The notes beneath the pieces were generated by a model. It was not told the DNA's origin. It ran no database searches and saw nothing but the letters and a program-made list of their open reading frames with translations. From the NCBI RefSeq assembly GCF_003989135.1, contig NZ_RYZZ01000004.1, positions 28,665-92,664 on the forward strand: a stretch of 64,000 nucleotides of DNA, read 5' to 3'. The translations under genes were made by a program, and so were the position numbers. This stretch comes from Peribacillus cavernae (GTDB lineage: Bacteria > Bacillota > Bacilli > Bacillales > DSM-1321). Positions 9,016 through 18,842 of this stretch are shown piece by piece (position 1 is the stretch's first letter; every line of letters starts with the position of its first letter).

Positions 9016-9927
9016 ATGAAGGTTGTCAATAATATCACAGATCTAATCGGGGAAACACCAGTCGTCCGGCTCAACAAGTTGGTCCCTGAACATGCAGCAG
9101 AGGTTTATGTAAAACTTGAAATGTTTAATCCTTCAGGAAGTGTAAAGGATCGTGCTGCCAATCATATGATCCGGGTTGCCGAGGTAGAGGGATTACTTAA
9201 ACCGGGAGATACGATCATTGAGCCGACCAGCGGCAATACGGGAATTGGTTTAGCCATGACTGCCGCGGCAAAGGGCTATCGTGCGATTTTGGTTATGCCC
9301 GACAATATGACAAAAGAGAGAATCAATATTTTAAAAGCATATGGTGCGGAGGTTGTATTGACGCCAAGCGAAAATAAGATGCCTGGATCCATCGAAAAAG
9401 CATTGGAGTTGCAACGTGAAATTCCCGGAAGTTTCATCCCGCAGCAATTTGAAAACGAGGCAAATTCTGATATTCACCGGAGTACAACAGCACTTGAGAT
9501 CTTCGACCAAATGGACGGCCGGCTTGATGCTTTTGTAGCCACTGCCGGTACAGGAGGAACCATTACCGGCACTGGGGAGACTTTAAAAGACAAGATTCCT
9601 GGTTTATATATTGCAGTTGTTGAACCTGCGGGATCTCCCGTATTATCGGGAGGTAAACCAGGTGCCCATAAACTGGTTGGTACAAGCCCCGGATTTGTCC
9701 CGAATATATTAAATACAGAAATATACGATGAAATCATTCAAATAGCCGATGAAGAAGCAGTCGATACATTTAAAAGATTGGCAAGCGAGGAAGGAATATT
9801 TGTCGGACCTTCTGCGGGTGCTGCGGTATTCGCGGCCATCCAGGTTGCAAAACGGTTAGGTAAAGGCAAAAGAGTCCTTTGTATTGCACCAGACACAGGG
9901 GAGCGTTATTTGAGTATGAATTTATAA
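9016..9927 (+). CDS. Cysteine synthase family protein (O-acetylserine sulfhydrylase; YtkP-like)
   Basis: A 303-residue PLP-dependent beta-replacement enzyme. The PLP lysine is in PSGSVKDRA near residue 43, the substrate loop is TSGNTGIG, and the phosphate-binding loop is TAGTGGTITG. The expected reaction is O-acetylserine + sulfide to cysteine + acetate. The protein is intact, with ATGGAGGTTGG upstream. Its stop codon is immediately followed, in the same frame, by a methionine-synthase remnant. Confidence 0.88.
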   Translation: MKVVNNITDLIGETPVVRLNKLVPEHAAEVYVKLEMFNPSGSVKDRAANHMIRVAEVEGLLKPGDTIIEPTSGNTGIGLAMTAAAKGYRAILVMPDNMTKERINILKAYGAEVVLTPSENKMPGSIEKALELQREIPGSFIPQQFENEANSDIHRSTTALEIFDQMDGRLDAFVATAGTGGTITGTGETLKDKIPGLYIAVVEPAGSPVLSGGKPGAHKLVGTSPGFVPNILNTEIYDEIIQIADEEAVDTFKRLASEEGIFVGPSAGAAVFAAIQVAKRLGKGKRVLCIAPDTGERYLSMNL

Positions 9928-10439
9928 GTAATTCCGTTCAGTGATGGTGCATATTCAAGGGATGAATTAATAGATTTAGCATTGCGAGTAATAAACGGTG
10001 TTTTAGAAGGGAAACCTGAGGATTTAGTCGTGACGACACACCTATGCCGTGGAAACTATCAATCAACTTGGGCGTTTGAAGGAAGTTATTCACTTATCGC
10101 GCCAACATTACTAGCAAAAGAAAAAGCAGATGGATTCTTCTTAGAATATGATGATGAACGTTCAGGAGATTTTAAACCGTTAGAATATATTCCGAGTGGC
10201 GGTGCGCAAGTCGTCCTAGGTATCGTAACATCGAAAAGTGGTGAAATAGAAGACAAAGAAACAATCAAAGCACGCATTAAAGAAGCGTCACAATATGTGC
10301 CGCTAGAACAATTGTGTTTAAGCGCACAATGTGGATTCGCTTCAACTCACCATGGTAATATGGTAATAAGCTAACGGAAGAACAACAATGGGGCAAACTG
10401 AAATTTATCGTCGATGTAGCAAAAGAAGTTTGGGGATAA
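9928..10439 (+). pseudogene. Cobalamin-independent methionine synthase (MetE/YxjG-type), C-terminal remnant
   Basis: Directly after the cysteine synthase stop and in frame with it, the translation reads as the C-terminal third of a zinc methionine synthase of the YxjG/YxjH type: GVLEGKPEDLVVTTHLCRGN, FFLEYDDERSGDFKPLEYIP and CGFASTHHGN with the metal-binding Cys residues. There is no N-terminal half, start or ribosome binding site. At 10,352-10,367 the octamer ATGGTAAT is tandemly duplicated, which shifts the frame. Removing one copy restores KLTEEQQWGKLKFIVDVAKE to the stop at 10,437-10,439. It is a non-functional fragment, probably left by a rearrangement. Confidence 0.88.
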
Positions 10440-10458
10440 CCAACCTATTAAGTTAATA

Positions 10459-10497
10459 AAAAAGAGCAAAGCTTATCCAAAGCTTTGCTCTTTTTTG
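10459..10497. terminator. Bidirectional terminator between the metE remnant and ytfP
   Basis: AAAGAGCAAAGCTT and AAGCTTTGCTCTTT form a near-perfect stem with a short loop and A/T tracts on both sides. Confidence 0.92.
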
Positions 10498-10545
10498 CGC
10501 TTGGCAGCGCCTCGTTTGATAAGTGACAAAATATACGCTAATTTT

Positions 10546-11814
10546 TTATTTCTTACTGGTATAAGTAGCAGCATTTAAGCCGGCCAGCCGGCCAGTTACA
10601 AGAGCAGACGTAATATTATAACCTCCTGTATAGCCGTGGATATCGAGGATTTCGCCGCAAAAATATAAACCGTTCATGAATTTGGAGCCCATTTCCCTTG
10701 GATGGATTTCCTTGATCGAAACGCCTCCTCCGGTTACGAACGCTTTCTCAAGCGGTTGGGTTCCATTGACGGTGAATTGGAAGTCCTTGCAAAGCTCTGC
10801 AAATCTGCGGAATTTATCGTGGGAGACAGCGCCCCCTTGTTCCTGGAGATCAATGCCGCTTTTTTCAAGAAGAAAATGAAGAAAACGTTCGGGTAGCAGT
10901 CCTTTGAAAATATTTTTTACCGCTTTCTTTGGTTCAGCTTTAACTTCTCTTATAACTTGCTGAAAAAGTTCTTCCTTATTTTGATCAGGCAGGGCATCGA
11001 GTTTCATTGACACATGGGAAAGTCCCCACTTTTTCATCGCTTTCACAACGAATTGGCTGCATCGTAACACTGCAGGCCCTGAAATCCCAAAATGGGTGAA
11101 AATCATGTCCATTTTGTGAGTGATTAACGGCTTTCCTTTTGGACTCAGTACACTTAAGGAAGCATCCCTAAGTGAAAGCCCCTGTAATGTTTTTTGCTTG
11201 ATGAATGGTTCATCGCTTAATAACGGGACTTCGGTAGGGAACAGGTCAGTAATAGTGTGACCCGCTTTTTTTGCCCAAGCATAGCCGTCACCGGTGGACC
11301 CCGTATGCGGCACAGATTTGCCGCCGACTGCCACTACAACCGCTTTGGTCTCGAAATATTGGCCATCCTTCAGCCGTACTGCTGCCGTTTCTCCGTTTTC
11401 GTATATCACTTCTGCAACAGGGGAGTTTGTAAAAACGGTAACTTTTAGATCCTTCATACGGTCAATCAACGCATCAACCACGCTTTGCGCTTTATTGTTT
11501 ACAGGAAACATCCGGCCATGATCTTCTTCTTTCAAAGCAACGCCAAGTTTTTCAAAAAATGAAATGATATCCTCATTATTGAATTCCGAAAAGGCACTGT
11601 ATAAAAAACGCCCATTTCCGGGAATGTGTGTAATGATTTCATCAATGGAGAGCCGGTTCGTTACATTACACCGCCCGCCTCCTGATATGGCGAGCTTTCT
11701 GCCGAGCTTTTCACCTTTATCTATTAGAAGTACCCTTGCTCCTTTTTCTCCTGCAGCGATCGCTGCCATCAATCCCGATGGACCGCCGCCGACTACAATT
11801 ACATCATACTTCAC
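10546..11814 (-). CDS. ytfP: FAD-dependent oxidoreductase YtfP (HI0933 family)
   Basis: A 422-residue flavoprotein. The Rossmann motif [19 protein letters not shown] is at residues 7-25, the family hallmark GGGRCNVTN follows near residue 46, and the C-terminal FAD contact [16 protein letters not shown]...GYTGGYN is complete. The reaction is not established. The start ATG is at the extreme N-terminus of the Rossmann strand, as in relatives. It faces the chemoreceptor gene divergently. Confidence 0.9.
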   Translation of the reverse strand: MKYDVIVVGGGPSGLMAAIAAGEKGARVLLIDKGEKLGRKLAISGGGRCNVTNRLSIDEIITHIPGNGRFLYSAFSEFNNEDIISFFEKLGVALKEEDHGRMFPVNNKAQSVVDALIDRMKDLKVTVFTNSPVAEVIYENGETAAVRLKDGQYFETKAVVVAVGGKSVPHTGSTGDGYAWAKKAGHTITDLFPTEVPLLSDEPFIKQKTLQGLSLRDASLSVLSPKGKPLITHKMDMIFTHFGISGPAVLRCSQFVVKAMKKWGLSHVSMKLDALPDQNKEELFQQVIREVKAEPKKAVKNIFKGLLPERFLHFLLEKSGIDLQEQGGAVSHDKFRRFAELCKDFQFTVNGTQPLEKAFVTGGGVSIKEIHPREMGSKFMNGLYFCGEILDIHGYTGGYNITSALVTGRLAGLNAATYTSKK

Positions 11815-11935
11815 CTACATCACCGCTTTTATGTCTTATTTTCAGTATCCTCATTATATAGCAATTGCCCATAAAGAAAAAATGCAGACCTAAAACATTA
11901 TAATCGTAAAGTAAAAATCTCCCCTGAATCTATAC

Positions 11936-11962
11936 TAAAGTTCTATAATAGCTTACCGATAT
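11936..11962 (+). promoter_or_regulatory. Sigma-D promoter of the chemoreceptor gene
   Basis: TAAA (11,936-11,939), a 15-nt spacer and ACCGATAT (11,955-11,962) match the Bacillus sigma-D consensus TAAA-N15-GCCGATAT at all but one base. The position, 36 nt before the start, fits a motility/chemotaxis gene. Confidence 0.85.
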
Positions 11963-11997
11963 TAATAGTAATAAAAAAAAGTTTGGGAGATTCTGAT

Positions 11998-13968
11998 ATG
12001 ATGCTTACTTTTTTCAAATCCTCGATAAGAACCAAGTTAATCATTTCCTTTACCGTAATTTTGCTTATTCCGAGTCTGACAATTGGTTGGACCTCTTACA
12101 CCACTTCAAAAGAAAAAGTTGCGGAACAAATGACGTTGTCTGCCAGTGAGACGGTAAAGCTTTTAAGTTCAAATCTTGATCGATTCATTGAACCTGAGAT
12201 GCAAAATATTGATTATCTTGCAGAGAAAATTACAGGAAGTACATATAACAAACAAGATATTCTGCGTACTGATACTTTAAATCCTTTCGTCTCGAAGCAT
12301 CCCGAGATTTCGACCATGTTCGTCGGGTCAACCGGTGGAGTGTTTATCAATTCTCCCCAATCAAAAATGCCTAATGGCTATGATCCAAGAGAAAGGCCCT
12401 GGTATACGGCAGCCATGAGGGACAAAGGTAAGGTGATTATTACAAGCCCATATGTATCAAAAACTACCGGGGATTTTGTTGTAGGAATTGCAAAGGTCAT
12501 AAAAGATGGTTCAGGAGTATTGGGGTGCGAAGTTAAACTAGAAACATTATCTGAGATTACCAAACAAGTCAGTATCGGAAAAGAAGGATACCCATTTATC
12601 TTGGATAAAGAAAGCAAAGCAATTGTTCATCCTACCATAAAACCTTCCGAAGAAGTAAAGACGGACTGGTCAGGGAAAATGTTCGAGGCTGGATCAGGAA
12701 AATTTGATTACAATGACGGCGATGAACCTAAAAAGTTGGTATTTCAGACTAACGAGATAACAGGGTGGAAACTGGGCGGAACCATGTTCGCCAATGAAGT
12801 GGAAAAAGAAGCAGAGCCCATTTTTAATAAAACAATTCTCGTACTTGGGATTGCTCTGTTCCTTGGTGGATTATTAGTCTACTTCATTACGATCTCTATC
12901 ACCCGCCCTCTCAAACGGTTAGTCTATATTTCTGAAAAAACAGGACAAGGTGATTTAACTGAAAAAGTTGACATTCATTCAAAGGATGAATTAGGCCAAC
13001 TGGGAGCCAGTTTCAGTAAAATGTCTGAATCGTTGCGTTCCCTATTGTTAGAGGTAAGGCAATCGGCCGACCAACTGTCCGATTCCTCAGCGGAACTTAG
13101 AGAAAGTGCAGACCAGACTGGACAAGCATCAGAGCAAATTGCCTCCACGATTCTAAATATGGCGGAAGGTACGGATAAGCAGGTGGAAAACGCGAATAAA
13201 GGGTCAGAATTAGTTAATGAGCTTTCTGACGGAATTCAACAGGTAGCTGTTAGTGCGCAGAATGTTTCCGTTTCAGCTCAACATACATTAACAAGGGCTT
13301 CCGGGGGAGAGCGGACGATCCAGGAATCTGTCAAGCAAATGAACTCTATTAGTCACTCTGTAAACGCTTCAGCAACTTCAGTAAAAGAGTTAGGGAAATA
13401 TTCGGGCGAAATTGGTAAGATTGTAGAAGTGATTACTGCAATTGCAGCACAGACCAATTTACTGGCTTTAAACGCGGCGATTGAGGCAGCGAGAGCTGGG
13501 GAGAATGGTAAGGGGTTCGCAATCGTAGCTGATGAAGTCCGCAAACTGGCAGAACAATCAGCTGATTCAGCAAAGCAAATTGGTGTTTTGGTTGCTTCTA
13601 TTCAGAAAGAGACAGGCAATGCTATCCAGTCAATGGAAATAACCACAAAAGAAGTAACAGAAGGCATCGGTGTTGTTCATACAGCCGGGGAATCTTTTCA
13701 TGAGATTCAGCATTCCATTAGTGGAGTGGCAGAGCAAGTTGAGCAGGTTTCCGCTGCGGTTCAACAAATGGCGGCCGGAACAGAACAGGTCGTGGGCTCT
13801 ATTGAAACGATAGCGAATATCGCTAAAGAGGCAGCCTTCGGAACTCAGAACGTGTCTGCGGCGACAGAGGAACAATTAGCATCCATGGAGGAAATTGGTG
13901 CTTCGGCATCCTCCTTATCTCATATGGCTGAAGAACTGCAGGCTCTAATCAGCCGATTTAAAATATAA
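11998..13968 (+). CDS. Methyl-accepting chemotaxis protein with extracellular dCache sensor
   Basis: A transmembrane chemoreceptor of about 656 residues. TM1 is near residues 12-33. The extracellular dCache-like region spans about 35-275 ([10 protein letters not shown] and [20 protein letters not shown] are typical). TM2 is near 277-300, then HAMP ([20 protein letters not shown]). The cytoplasmic signalling tip contains [20 protein letters not shown], which contacts CheA/CheW. It resembles B. subtilis McpA/McpB/TlpA/TlpB. The ATG at 11,998 follows GGGAGA. A sigma-D promoter lies upstream. The ligand cannot be told from sequence. Confidence 0.93.
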   Translation: MMLTFFKSSIRTKLIISFTVILLIPSLTIGWTSYTTSKEKVAEQMTLSASETVKLLSSNLDRFIEPEMQNIDYLAEKITGSTYNKQDILRTDTLNPFVSKHPEISTMFVGSTGGVFINSPQSKMPNGYDPRERPWYTAAMRDKGKVIITSPYVSKTTGDFVVGIAKVIKDGSGVLGCEVKLETLSEITKQVSIGKEGYPFILDKESKAIVHPTIKPSEEVKTDWSGKMFEAGSGKFDYNDGDEPKKLVFQTNEITGWKLGGTMFANEVEKEAEPIFNKTILVLGIALFLGGLLVYFITISITRPLKRLVYISEKTGQGDLTEKVDIHSKDELGQLGASFSKMSESLRSLLLEVRQSADQLSDSSAELRESADQTGQASEQIASTILNMAEGTDKQVENANKGSELVNELSDGIQQVAVSAQNVSVSAQHTLTRASGGERTIQESVKQMNSISHSVNASATSVKELGKYSGEIGKIVEVITAIAAQTNLLALNAAIEAARAGENGKGFAIVADEVRKLAEQSADSAKQIGVLVASIQKETGNAIQSMEITTKEVTEGIGVVHTAGESFHEIQHSISGVAEQVEQVSAAVQQMAAGTEQVVGSIETIANIAKEAAFGTQNVSAATEEQLASMEEIGASASSLSHMAEELQALISRFKI

Positions 13969-14004
13969 AAAAATATTGCCACATCCTCAGAAGATGTGGC
14001 AATG
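13965..14004 (-). terminator. Terminator of the Spo0E-like gene
   Basis: TTGCCACATC pairs with GATGTGGCAA. On the - strand the stem is followed by ATATTTTTTT, so it mainly serves the converging Spo0E-like gene; on the + strand there is no T-run. Confidence 0.8.
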
Positions 14005-14019
14005 CTAATATTAGCTACA

Positions 14020-14223
14020 CTATAAAGGTATGGTTAAATCGTTTGCTGCGCCTGCCATCACTTTTTGATTTTTTAAACCATAAAGCATATTAAGAAGGCG
14101 ATCAAGCTGCTGGCTTGCATCAATAACTTGGGAAGAAGACCTTCCGTGGCTTCTTTCCAAAAGCAGCATTTCTTCTCGTTTTTGTTCAATTTGGCAACAT
14201 AATATTTCGTATAAGTCCCACAT
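14020..14223 (-). CDS. Spo0E-like aspartyl-phosphate phosphatase
   Basis: A 67-residue two-helix protein. The family signature SQxLD is present as SQQLDRLLNMLYG. Such proteins dephosphorylate Spo0A~P (or similar response regulators) and so delay sporulation. The ATG is preceded by AAGGAGAAAATACC. Which phosphorelay component it targets is unknown. It is monocistronic. Confidence 0.82.
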   Translation of the reverse strand: MWDLYEILCCQIEQKREEMLLLERSHGRSSSQVIDASQQLDRLLNMLYGLKNQKVMAGAANDLTIPL

Positions 14224-14504
14224 GGTATTTTCTCCTTGTCTATATAATGTTCGTCTTCATCGTTAGATCAAATTTCCTATATCTTCTATATCGGTCAAAT
14301 TTCCCATTTGTTGCATCGATTCCTCGTTTTTTATGTGAAAATTTTACTGTTTACTCAGCTTGCCTAATTGTCAGCTGCAAAAATCCAGTAATATTTTCTT
14401 GTTTGGATGAGGGAGTTTTGCTACACTTCTTGAGGATACCATACGGAATTATGGTAAGATAAAAAGCGTGTAAACGTAACTGAATATAGGCAGGAAGGGA
14501 TTGT

Positions 14505-16136
14505 ATGTCATCTAAGCTTCTCAGAGGGACCTTTATCTTGACCCTTGGAATGGTCTTGTCTAAAGTTCTCGGTTTATTATATGTAATACCTTTTGATGAA
14601 ATGGTAGGACCAAAAGGGGCCTATCTTTATCAATTTGCTTATGTTCCATATACATTGTTTATCAGCCTTGCAACTGGAGGCTTGCCATTAGCTGTTTCCA
14701 AATTTGTATCGAAATATAATGCTTTGGGTGAATATGCAGTTGGGCAAAAACTGTTTAAATCTGGTTTAAAGATTATGCTTGCAAGCGGCTTTCTTGCTTT
14801 CTTATTATTATATATTAGTGCTCCTGCAATTGCCGGCGTTGTTCCGGTAACCAAAGAGCAGAGTGTTTCAACTGATGATATTACCACTGTGATCAGGGCA
14901 GTCAGCTTTGCCTTGATCCTTGTACCTTTTATGAGCCTGATCCGCGGCTACTTCCAGGGCCATCAGTCCATGGGGCCAACCGCTGTGTCGCAGGTAGTGG
15001 AACAATTAGTGCGGATTATCGTTTTGTTAGGCGGGATCTTTGTCGTATTGAAAGTCATGGATGGAAGCTTAGTGACCGCGATCAGTGTGGCGACATTCGC
15101 AGCAACAGTCGGGGCTGTCGGCGGTCTGGCAGTGCTGTTACTCTACTGGAAAAGGCGGAAGCCTTATTTAGACCAATTGCTGCTCGAGGATAGAGGTACG
15201 CTTGATTATTCATTAAAGGATATTTACAAAGAAATCCTAATCTCCTCGATCCCCTTCATTTTTGTCGGAATAGCGATGCCGTTATTTCAGGTTGTTGATA
15301 CGTTAACCTTTACTCGGGCAATGGTATCGATAGGATTGGATGCTGTTTCAGAAAATGCACTGGGACTTTTAAATGTACAAGTCCAAAAGCTTGTCATTAT
15401 CCCAATGACACTCGCAACAGCGTTTTCCATGAGCATTGTCCCGTCAATAACAAAAGCATTTGTGGAAGATAAAATGGAAAACTTTAGCGCTCAGTTAAAC
15501 CAGGCTTTTCAGATCCTCTTGTTTTTAACGATTCCTGCTGTTGCAGGCATGTCATTGCTGGCGAAACCGGTTTATTCTGCTTTTTATGGTTATGATCCAT
15601 CAGGAGTAGATTCATTAGGGATAAGCATTCTGCAAACCTATGCACCCACAGCGATCTTTTTTACATTATTCTCGGTGACGGCAGCAGTCCTGCAGGGGAT
15701 CAACCAGCAAAAATTCACAGTACTCAGTCTTTTGGTAGGGATTTTAATTAAGCTGAGCTTAAATATCCCGCTGATTAAAATGTTTGAAACAGAAGGTTCA
15801 ATCTATGCCACTACGCTTGGTTATTTAGCTGCCTGTTTGATCAACATGTATGTCATTACTTACTTTACCGGGTACCGGTACAAGCTTGTGATCAGAAGGA
15901 CGCTGTTAATGTTTGTGTTTACGGTCATCATGATGATTGTCGTTTTTGGAGTCGAATCCGTGCTCACTCTTGGGTTGAATCCAGAAGCAAGGTTCCAGGC
16001 GGTTCTGATTACCGCTGTATGCGCGATTGCAGGCGCAGCCGTGTACTTTATCCTTTCACTCAAATCCCAACTTGCTCAAAAGTTATTTGGGAATCGGATT
16101 GAAAGACTTCAAAAAAAATTGAAATTAAAAGCGTAA
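14505..16136 (+). CDS. ytgP: Lipid II flippase, MurJ/YtgP (MviN/SpoVB-type polysaccharide exporter family)
   Basis: A 543-residue polytopic membrane protein with 14 predicted helices, beginning MSSKLLRGTFILTLGMVLSK. Conserved elements include EMVGPKGAYLYQFAY, LIRGYFQGHQSMGPTAVSQV and QVVDTLTFTRAM. It belongs to the MOP superfamily; B. subtilis YtgP was identified as a MurJ that moves lipid II across the membrane for peptidoglycan synthesis. Length and position (between ytfP and ytzG) match B. subtilis. Confidence 0.92.
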   Translation: MSSKLLRGTFILTLGMVLSKVLGLLYVIPFDEMVGPKGAYLYQFAYVPYTLFISLATGGLPLAVSKFVSKYNALGEYAVGQKLFKSGLKIMLASGFLAFLLLYISAPAIAGVVPVTKEQSVSTDDITTVIRAVSFALILVPFMSLIRGYFQGHQSMGPTAVSQVVEQLVRIIVLLGGIFVVLKVMDGSLVTAISVATFAATVGAVGGLAVLLLYWKRRKPYLDQLLLEDRGTLDYSLKDIYKEILISSIPFIFVGIAMPLFQVVDTLTFTRAMVSIGLDAVSENALGLLNVQVQKLVIIPMTLATAFSMSIVPSITKAFVEDKMENFSAQLNQAFQILLFLTIPAVAGMSLLAKPVYSAFYGYDPSGVDSLGISILQTYAPTAIFFTLFSVTAAVLQGINQQKFTVLSLLVGILIKLSLNIPLIKMFETEGSIYATTLGYLAACLINMYVITYFTGYRYKLVIRRTLLMFVFTVIMMIVVFGVESVLTLGLNPEARFQAVLITAVCAIAGAAVYFILSLKSQLAQKLFGNRIERLQKKLKLKA

Positions 16137-16160
16137 AGGATATACTAGGGAAAGCGATAA

Positions 16161-16200
16161 AAAAGACCTTGCCTGTTTTTTAAGCAGCAAGGTTTTTTCT
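16161..16200 (+). terminator. Terminator between ytgP and ytzG
   Basis: ACCTTGC...GCAAGGT hairpin followed by TTTTTTC. It ends only a few bases before the ytzG Shine-Dalgarno (AGGAGG), so partial read-through or attenuation of ytzG is possible. Confidence 0.75.
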
Positions 16201-16213
16201 TCAGGAGGATGCT

Positions 16214-16942
16214 ATGAGAATCGATAAGTTATTGGCCAATACAGGCTATGGAAGCAGAAAGGAAGTAAAAAAGCTGCTGAAGTCAGGCGCCGTAATCGTA
16301 AACGAAACGGTAATCAAGGATGCGAAGGAGCATGTTGATCCAGAACGGGATATGGTGACCGTAAATGGAACCCCGGTCGAATACCGGGAATTTATTTATT
16401 TGATGATGAACAAACCTCAGAGTGTCCTCTCGGCGACGGAAGATAGCCATCAGGAAACGGTGATTGATATCCTCGAGCCTGAGGACGCCGTTTTCGAACC
16501 GTTTCCTGTAGGGCGTCTGGATAAGGATACCGTAGGATTATTGCTGCTGACTAATGATGGACAGCTGTCCCATCAATTGCTGTCACCGAAAAAACACGTG
16601 CCAAAAACGTATTTCGCCGTGATTGATGGCGAAGTGGGTGATGAGGACATTATTGCTTTTGAAAATGGTGTAACACTGGATGACGGCTACGAGACAAAAC
16701 CGGGTGTGCTAAAGATCCTTAAATCAGGAATTCGCTCTGACATTGAGCTTACGATTACAGAGGGGAAGTTTCATCAGGTAAAGCGGATGTTTGAAGCTGT
16801 AGGAAAGCGAGTCGTTTACTTAAAGCGGATCTCGATGGGAAGCCTTGAGCTTGATGAAGAATTGGAGCTTGGCCAGTACCGTGAATTAACGGATGAAGAA
16901 GTTAATGACCTGAAGTCAGGATATACGAAAGAAAAAAAATGA
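16214..16942 (+). CDS. ytzG: 16S rRNA pseudouridine synthase, RsuA family (YtzG)
   Basis: A 242-residue protein with an N-terminal S4 RNA-binding domain (MRIDKLLANTGYGSRKEVKK, residues 1-60) and an RsuA/RluB-type catalytic domain. The catalytic Asp is in GRLDKDTVGLLLLTNDG near residue 103. The expected activity is isomerisation of U516 of 16S rRNA. It starts with AGGAGGATGCT before the ATG. Confidence 0.92.
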   Translation: MRIDKLLANTGYGSRKEVKKLLKSGAVIVNETVIKDAKEHVDPERDMVTVNGTPVEYREFIYLMMNKPQSVLSATEDSHQETVIDILEPEDAVFEPFPVGRLDKDTVGLLLLTNDGQLSHQLLSPKKHVPKTYFAVIDGEVGDEDIIAFENGVTLDDGYETKPGVLKILKSGIRSDIELTITEGKFHQVKRMFEAVGKRVVYLKRISMGSLELDEELELGQYRELTDEEVNDLKSGYTKEKK

Positions 16943-16972
16943 GGCAGGCCCTTTGGTCTGCCTCATTTCATT
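16937..16972 (+). terminator. Terminator overlapping the end of ytzG
   Basis: ATGAGGCAG...CTGCCTCAT followed by TTTCATTT. The ytzG TGA stop codon lies inside the left arm. Confidence 0.85.
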
Positions 16973-17017
16973 TAAAAAACAACGTATAAGGTGGTAGTAT
17001 ATTCATGTTTATCAGTT

Positions 17018-17239
17018 TTACGATGACATCTTTACTCTTTTGCTCGTGGTTGTCCAAATACCTCGGCTCGGGCTTTTTACTAATTCGTTATAAGCTAACA
17101 CATTTAAATCGCGCTGTATCGTCCGAGGAGTGATGCCAAATTCTTCTACAAGCTCTTGAGTAGAAACCGTACCGTTATTGCTAATGAACATATAAACGGA
17201 TTTAATACGGGTTAACATGCGATTTGTTGAAGGTTTCAA
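17018..17239 (-). CDS. ytzE: DeoR-type helix-turn-helix protein YtzE
   Basis: A 73-residue protein that is almost only a winged-helix/HTH domain (FISNNGTVSTQELVEEFGIT followed by PRTIQRDLNVL), without the usual DeoR effector domain. The TTG at 17,239 is preferred because AGGAGTG precedes it at good spacing and yields MKPSTNRMLTRIKSVYMFI, the start typical of YtzE. The upstream ATG at 17,257 lies in front of the Shine-Dalgarno. Its targets are unknown. Confidence 0.85.
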   Translation of the reverse strand: MKPSTNRMLTRIKSVYMFISNNGTVSTQELVEEFGITPRTIQRDLNVLAYNELVKSPSRGIWTTTSKRVKMSS

Positions 17240-17724
17240 AAAATCACTCCTATTCATTTTTACATGATTTTAAAAACGAATTGAAAACAACCGATAAATA
17301 GGAAGCATCTCAGCAACCTATATGTACTTGCTATACCACCTCAGGACTCCTTTGAAACAAGTTGTAAAAAGTAAGCTGTCATCTGCTATTATTGTACTCC
17401 TTTAGCGCATAAAATTCTAGGATAAACAACCGAATTAACAAAACATTGAAATATTTACATGCTTGTTATATTTCCGGGAATTAAGCAGGAGGAAAAAGTT
17501 TATATAGTAAAGAAATGTCGGCTTCTTTATACTTTTCTTGTTCTTACTCTTATGTAAAAAACGAGAAATTATGCAGGGGGACGAAAAATTTCGTTCCAAG
17601 AAATCAAAATTAAACAGCAGCTCCCTAGCCGTCCAGGCAGCCAAGTTAATGGAAAGTTCATAATTAGATCCTTCCGATTACTTGGAATTTTGAAGATATC
17701 GAATCAATCAATATTTCACTTTTC

Positions 17725-17975
17725 AGATTTATGATCGATTATTGAAATTTAAGAGCTATCAGCCAAATTTATGATCGATGGCCAGTTTTCCTATAGATAA
17801 ATGATGTGTGTGTAGGGAGAAGTTCATGCGTGGCTACCAAGATACTTTGCTGGATTTCCCCTTTTTAAGTTATATGAGCGATTAGAGAAATTTAAGAGCG
17901 ATTATCAGAATTTAAGAGCCATTATCGAAATTTATGAGCGATGGCAGGCATTTAAGAGCTATCATTGGGAATTAT
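17725..17975. repeat. Two clusters of degenerate ~19-20-bp AATTTAAGAGCGATTA-type repeats
   Basis: The 890-base gap between ytzE and ythP has no gene. Within it, at 17,725-17,783 and 17,868-17,975, units of the form GAAATTTAAGAGCGATTATC follow each other head to tail with variations (AGAGC/TGATC, GATTA/GATGG/TATCA). About eight units are recognisable. There is no conserved spacer, so this is not a CRISPR. The function is unknown. Confidence 0.75.
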
Positions 17976-18029
17976 ATGCCAAACATCGTTTTAAACGGAG
18001 AAAGTTTTCTTCAAAATAGTCCCCTAAAT

Positions 18030-18067
18030 AGAGCCTATTTCTGTATAAAGCAGGAATAGGTTTTTTT
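18030..18067 (+). terminator. Putative terminator upstream of ythP
   Basis: CCTATTTCTG and CAGGAATAGG pair across a 7-nt loop and are followed by TTTTTTTA. There is no obvious gene upstream on this strand, so it may end a small RNA from the repeat region or block read-through. Confidence 0.65.
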
Positions 18068-18131
18068 ATAGAGAATTTTCTAATTGGAACTTTTTTTGGC
18101 TAGCGCGTCGTATATAAGATGGAGGTGTTTT

Positions 18132-18842
18132 ATGGTGCTATTGGATGTTTCTATAAAACTAGCAGGTTATGAAGCCGAAAAGTCTGTGATTAGCGATATT
18201 GCATTTGAATTAAATCCAGGGGAGTTAATTGGTGTAATCGGACCGAATGGGGCCGGTAAAAGCACAACCATTAAAACGTTGCTGGGTTTAATTGAACATT
18301 GGAAGGGAAAGGTTTTCTTCCAGGATGGAGCAAGTTATACCTACATACCAGAACGACCGATTTTTTATGATGAACTAACGCTCCAGGAGCACATTGATTT
18401 CATTGCGGCAGTTGAAGAAGTGGATTCAGAGATTTTACAGGAAAGGTCATCCTATTATTTGAAAAACTTCCGGATGGATCAGCATATTCACGAATTGCCG
18501 GCTACCTATTCAAAGGGAATGCAGCAAAAGGCAATGCTTATATTGGCGTTAATCACAAGTCCTGATATCTATATCATTGATGAGCCTTTTATCGGGCTTG
18601 ATCCTGACGCGATGAAACTGCTGTTAACGACAATTGAACGGGAGAAAGAACGGGGAGCGGGCATTTTGATGTCCACACATGTACTTGATACAGCCGAAAG
18701 AGTATGTGACCGCTTTTTGCTAATTATCGGAGGAGAGCTTAAAGCTGGTGGAACATTAGAAGAAATCAGAGTTTCTAGCGGAAGGCCGGAAGGGACACTC
18801 TATGACTGCTATCATGCAATCAATGGTTACATAAATGAATAG
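18132..18842 (+). CDS. ythP: ABC transporter ATP-binding protein YthP (EcsA-like)
   Basis: A 236-residue ABC ATPase. Walker A is GPNGAGKST (near residue 40), the signature is the variant YSKGMQQK, and Walker B is IYIIDEPFIGLD. It resembles EcsA/YthP of Bacillus. The ATG at 18,132 follows GGAGGTGTTTT. The stop overlaps the ATG of ythQ (ATGAATAG), showing translational coupling. Its membrane partner YthQ is broken here, so the ATPase is probably an orphan. Confidence 0.88.
   Translation: MVLLDVSIKLAGYEAEKSVISDIAFELNPGELIGVIGPNGAGKSTTIKTLLGLIEHWKGKVFFQDGASYTYIPERPIFYDELTLQEHIDFIAAVEEVDSEILQERSSYYLKNFRMDQHIHELPATYSKGMQQKAMLILALITSPDIYIIDEPFIGLDPDAMKLLLTTIEREKERGAGILMSTHVLDTAERVCDRFLLIIGGELKAGGTLEEIRVSSGRPEGTLYDCYHAINGYINE

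Noticed and set aside
17725..17975. Possible CRISPR array from the short repeats
   Set aside because: Units are about 19-20 bp, directly adjacent and degenerate, with no unique spacers and no cas genes nearby.
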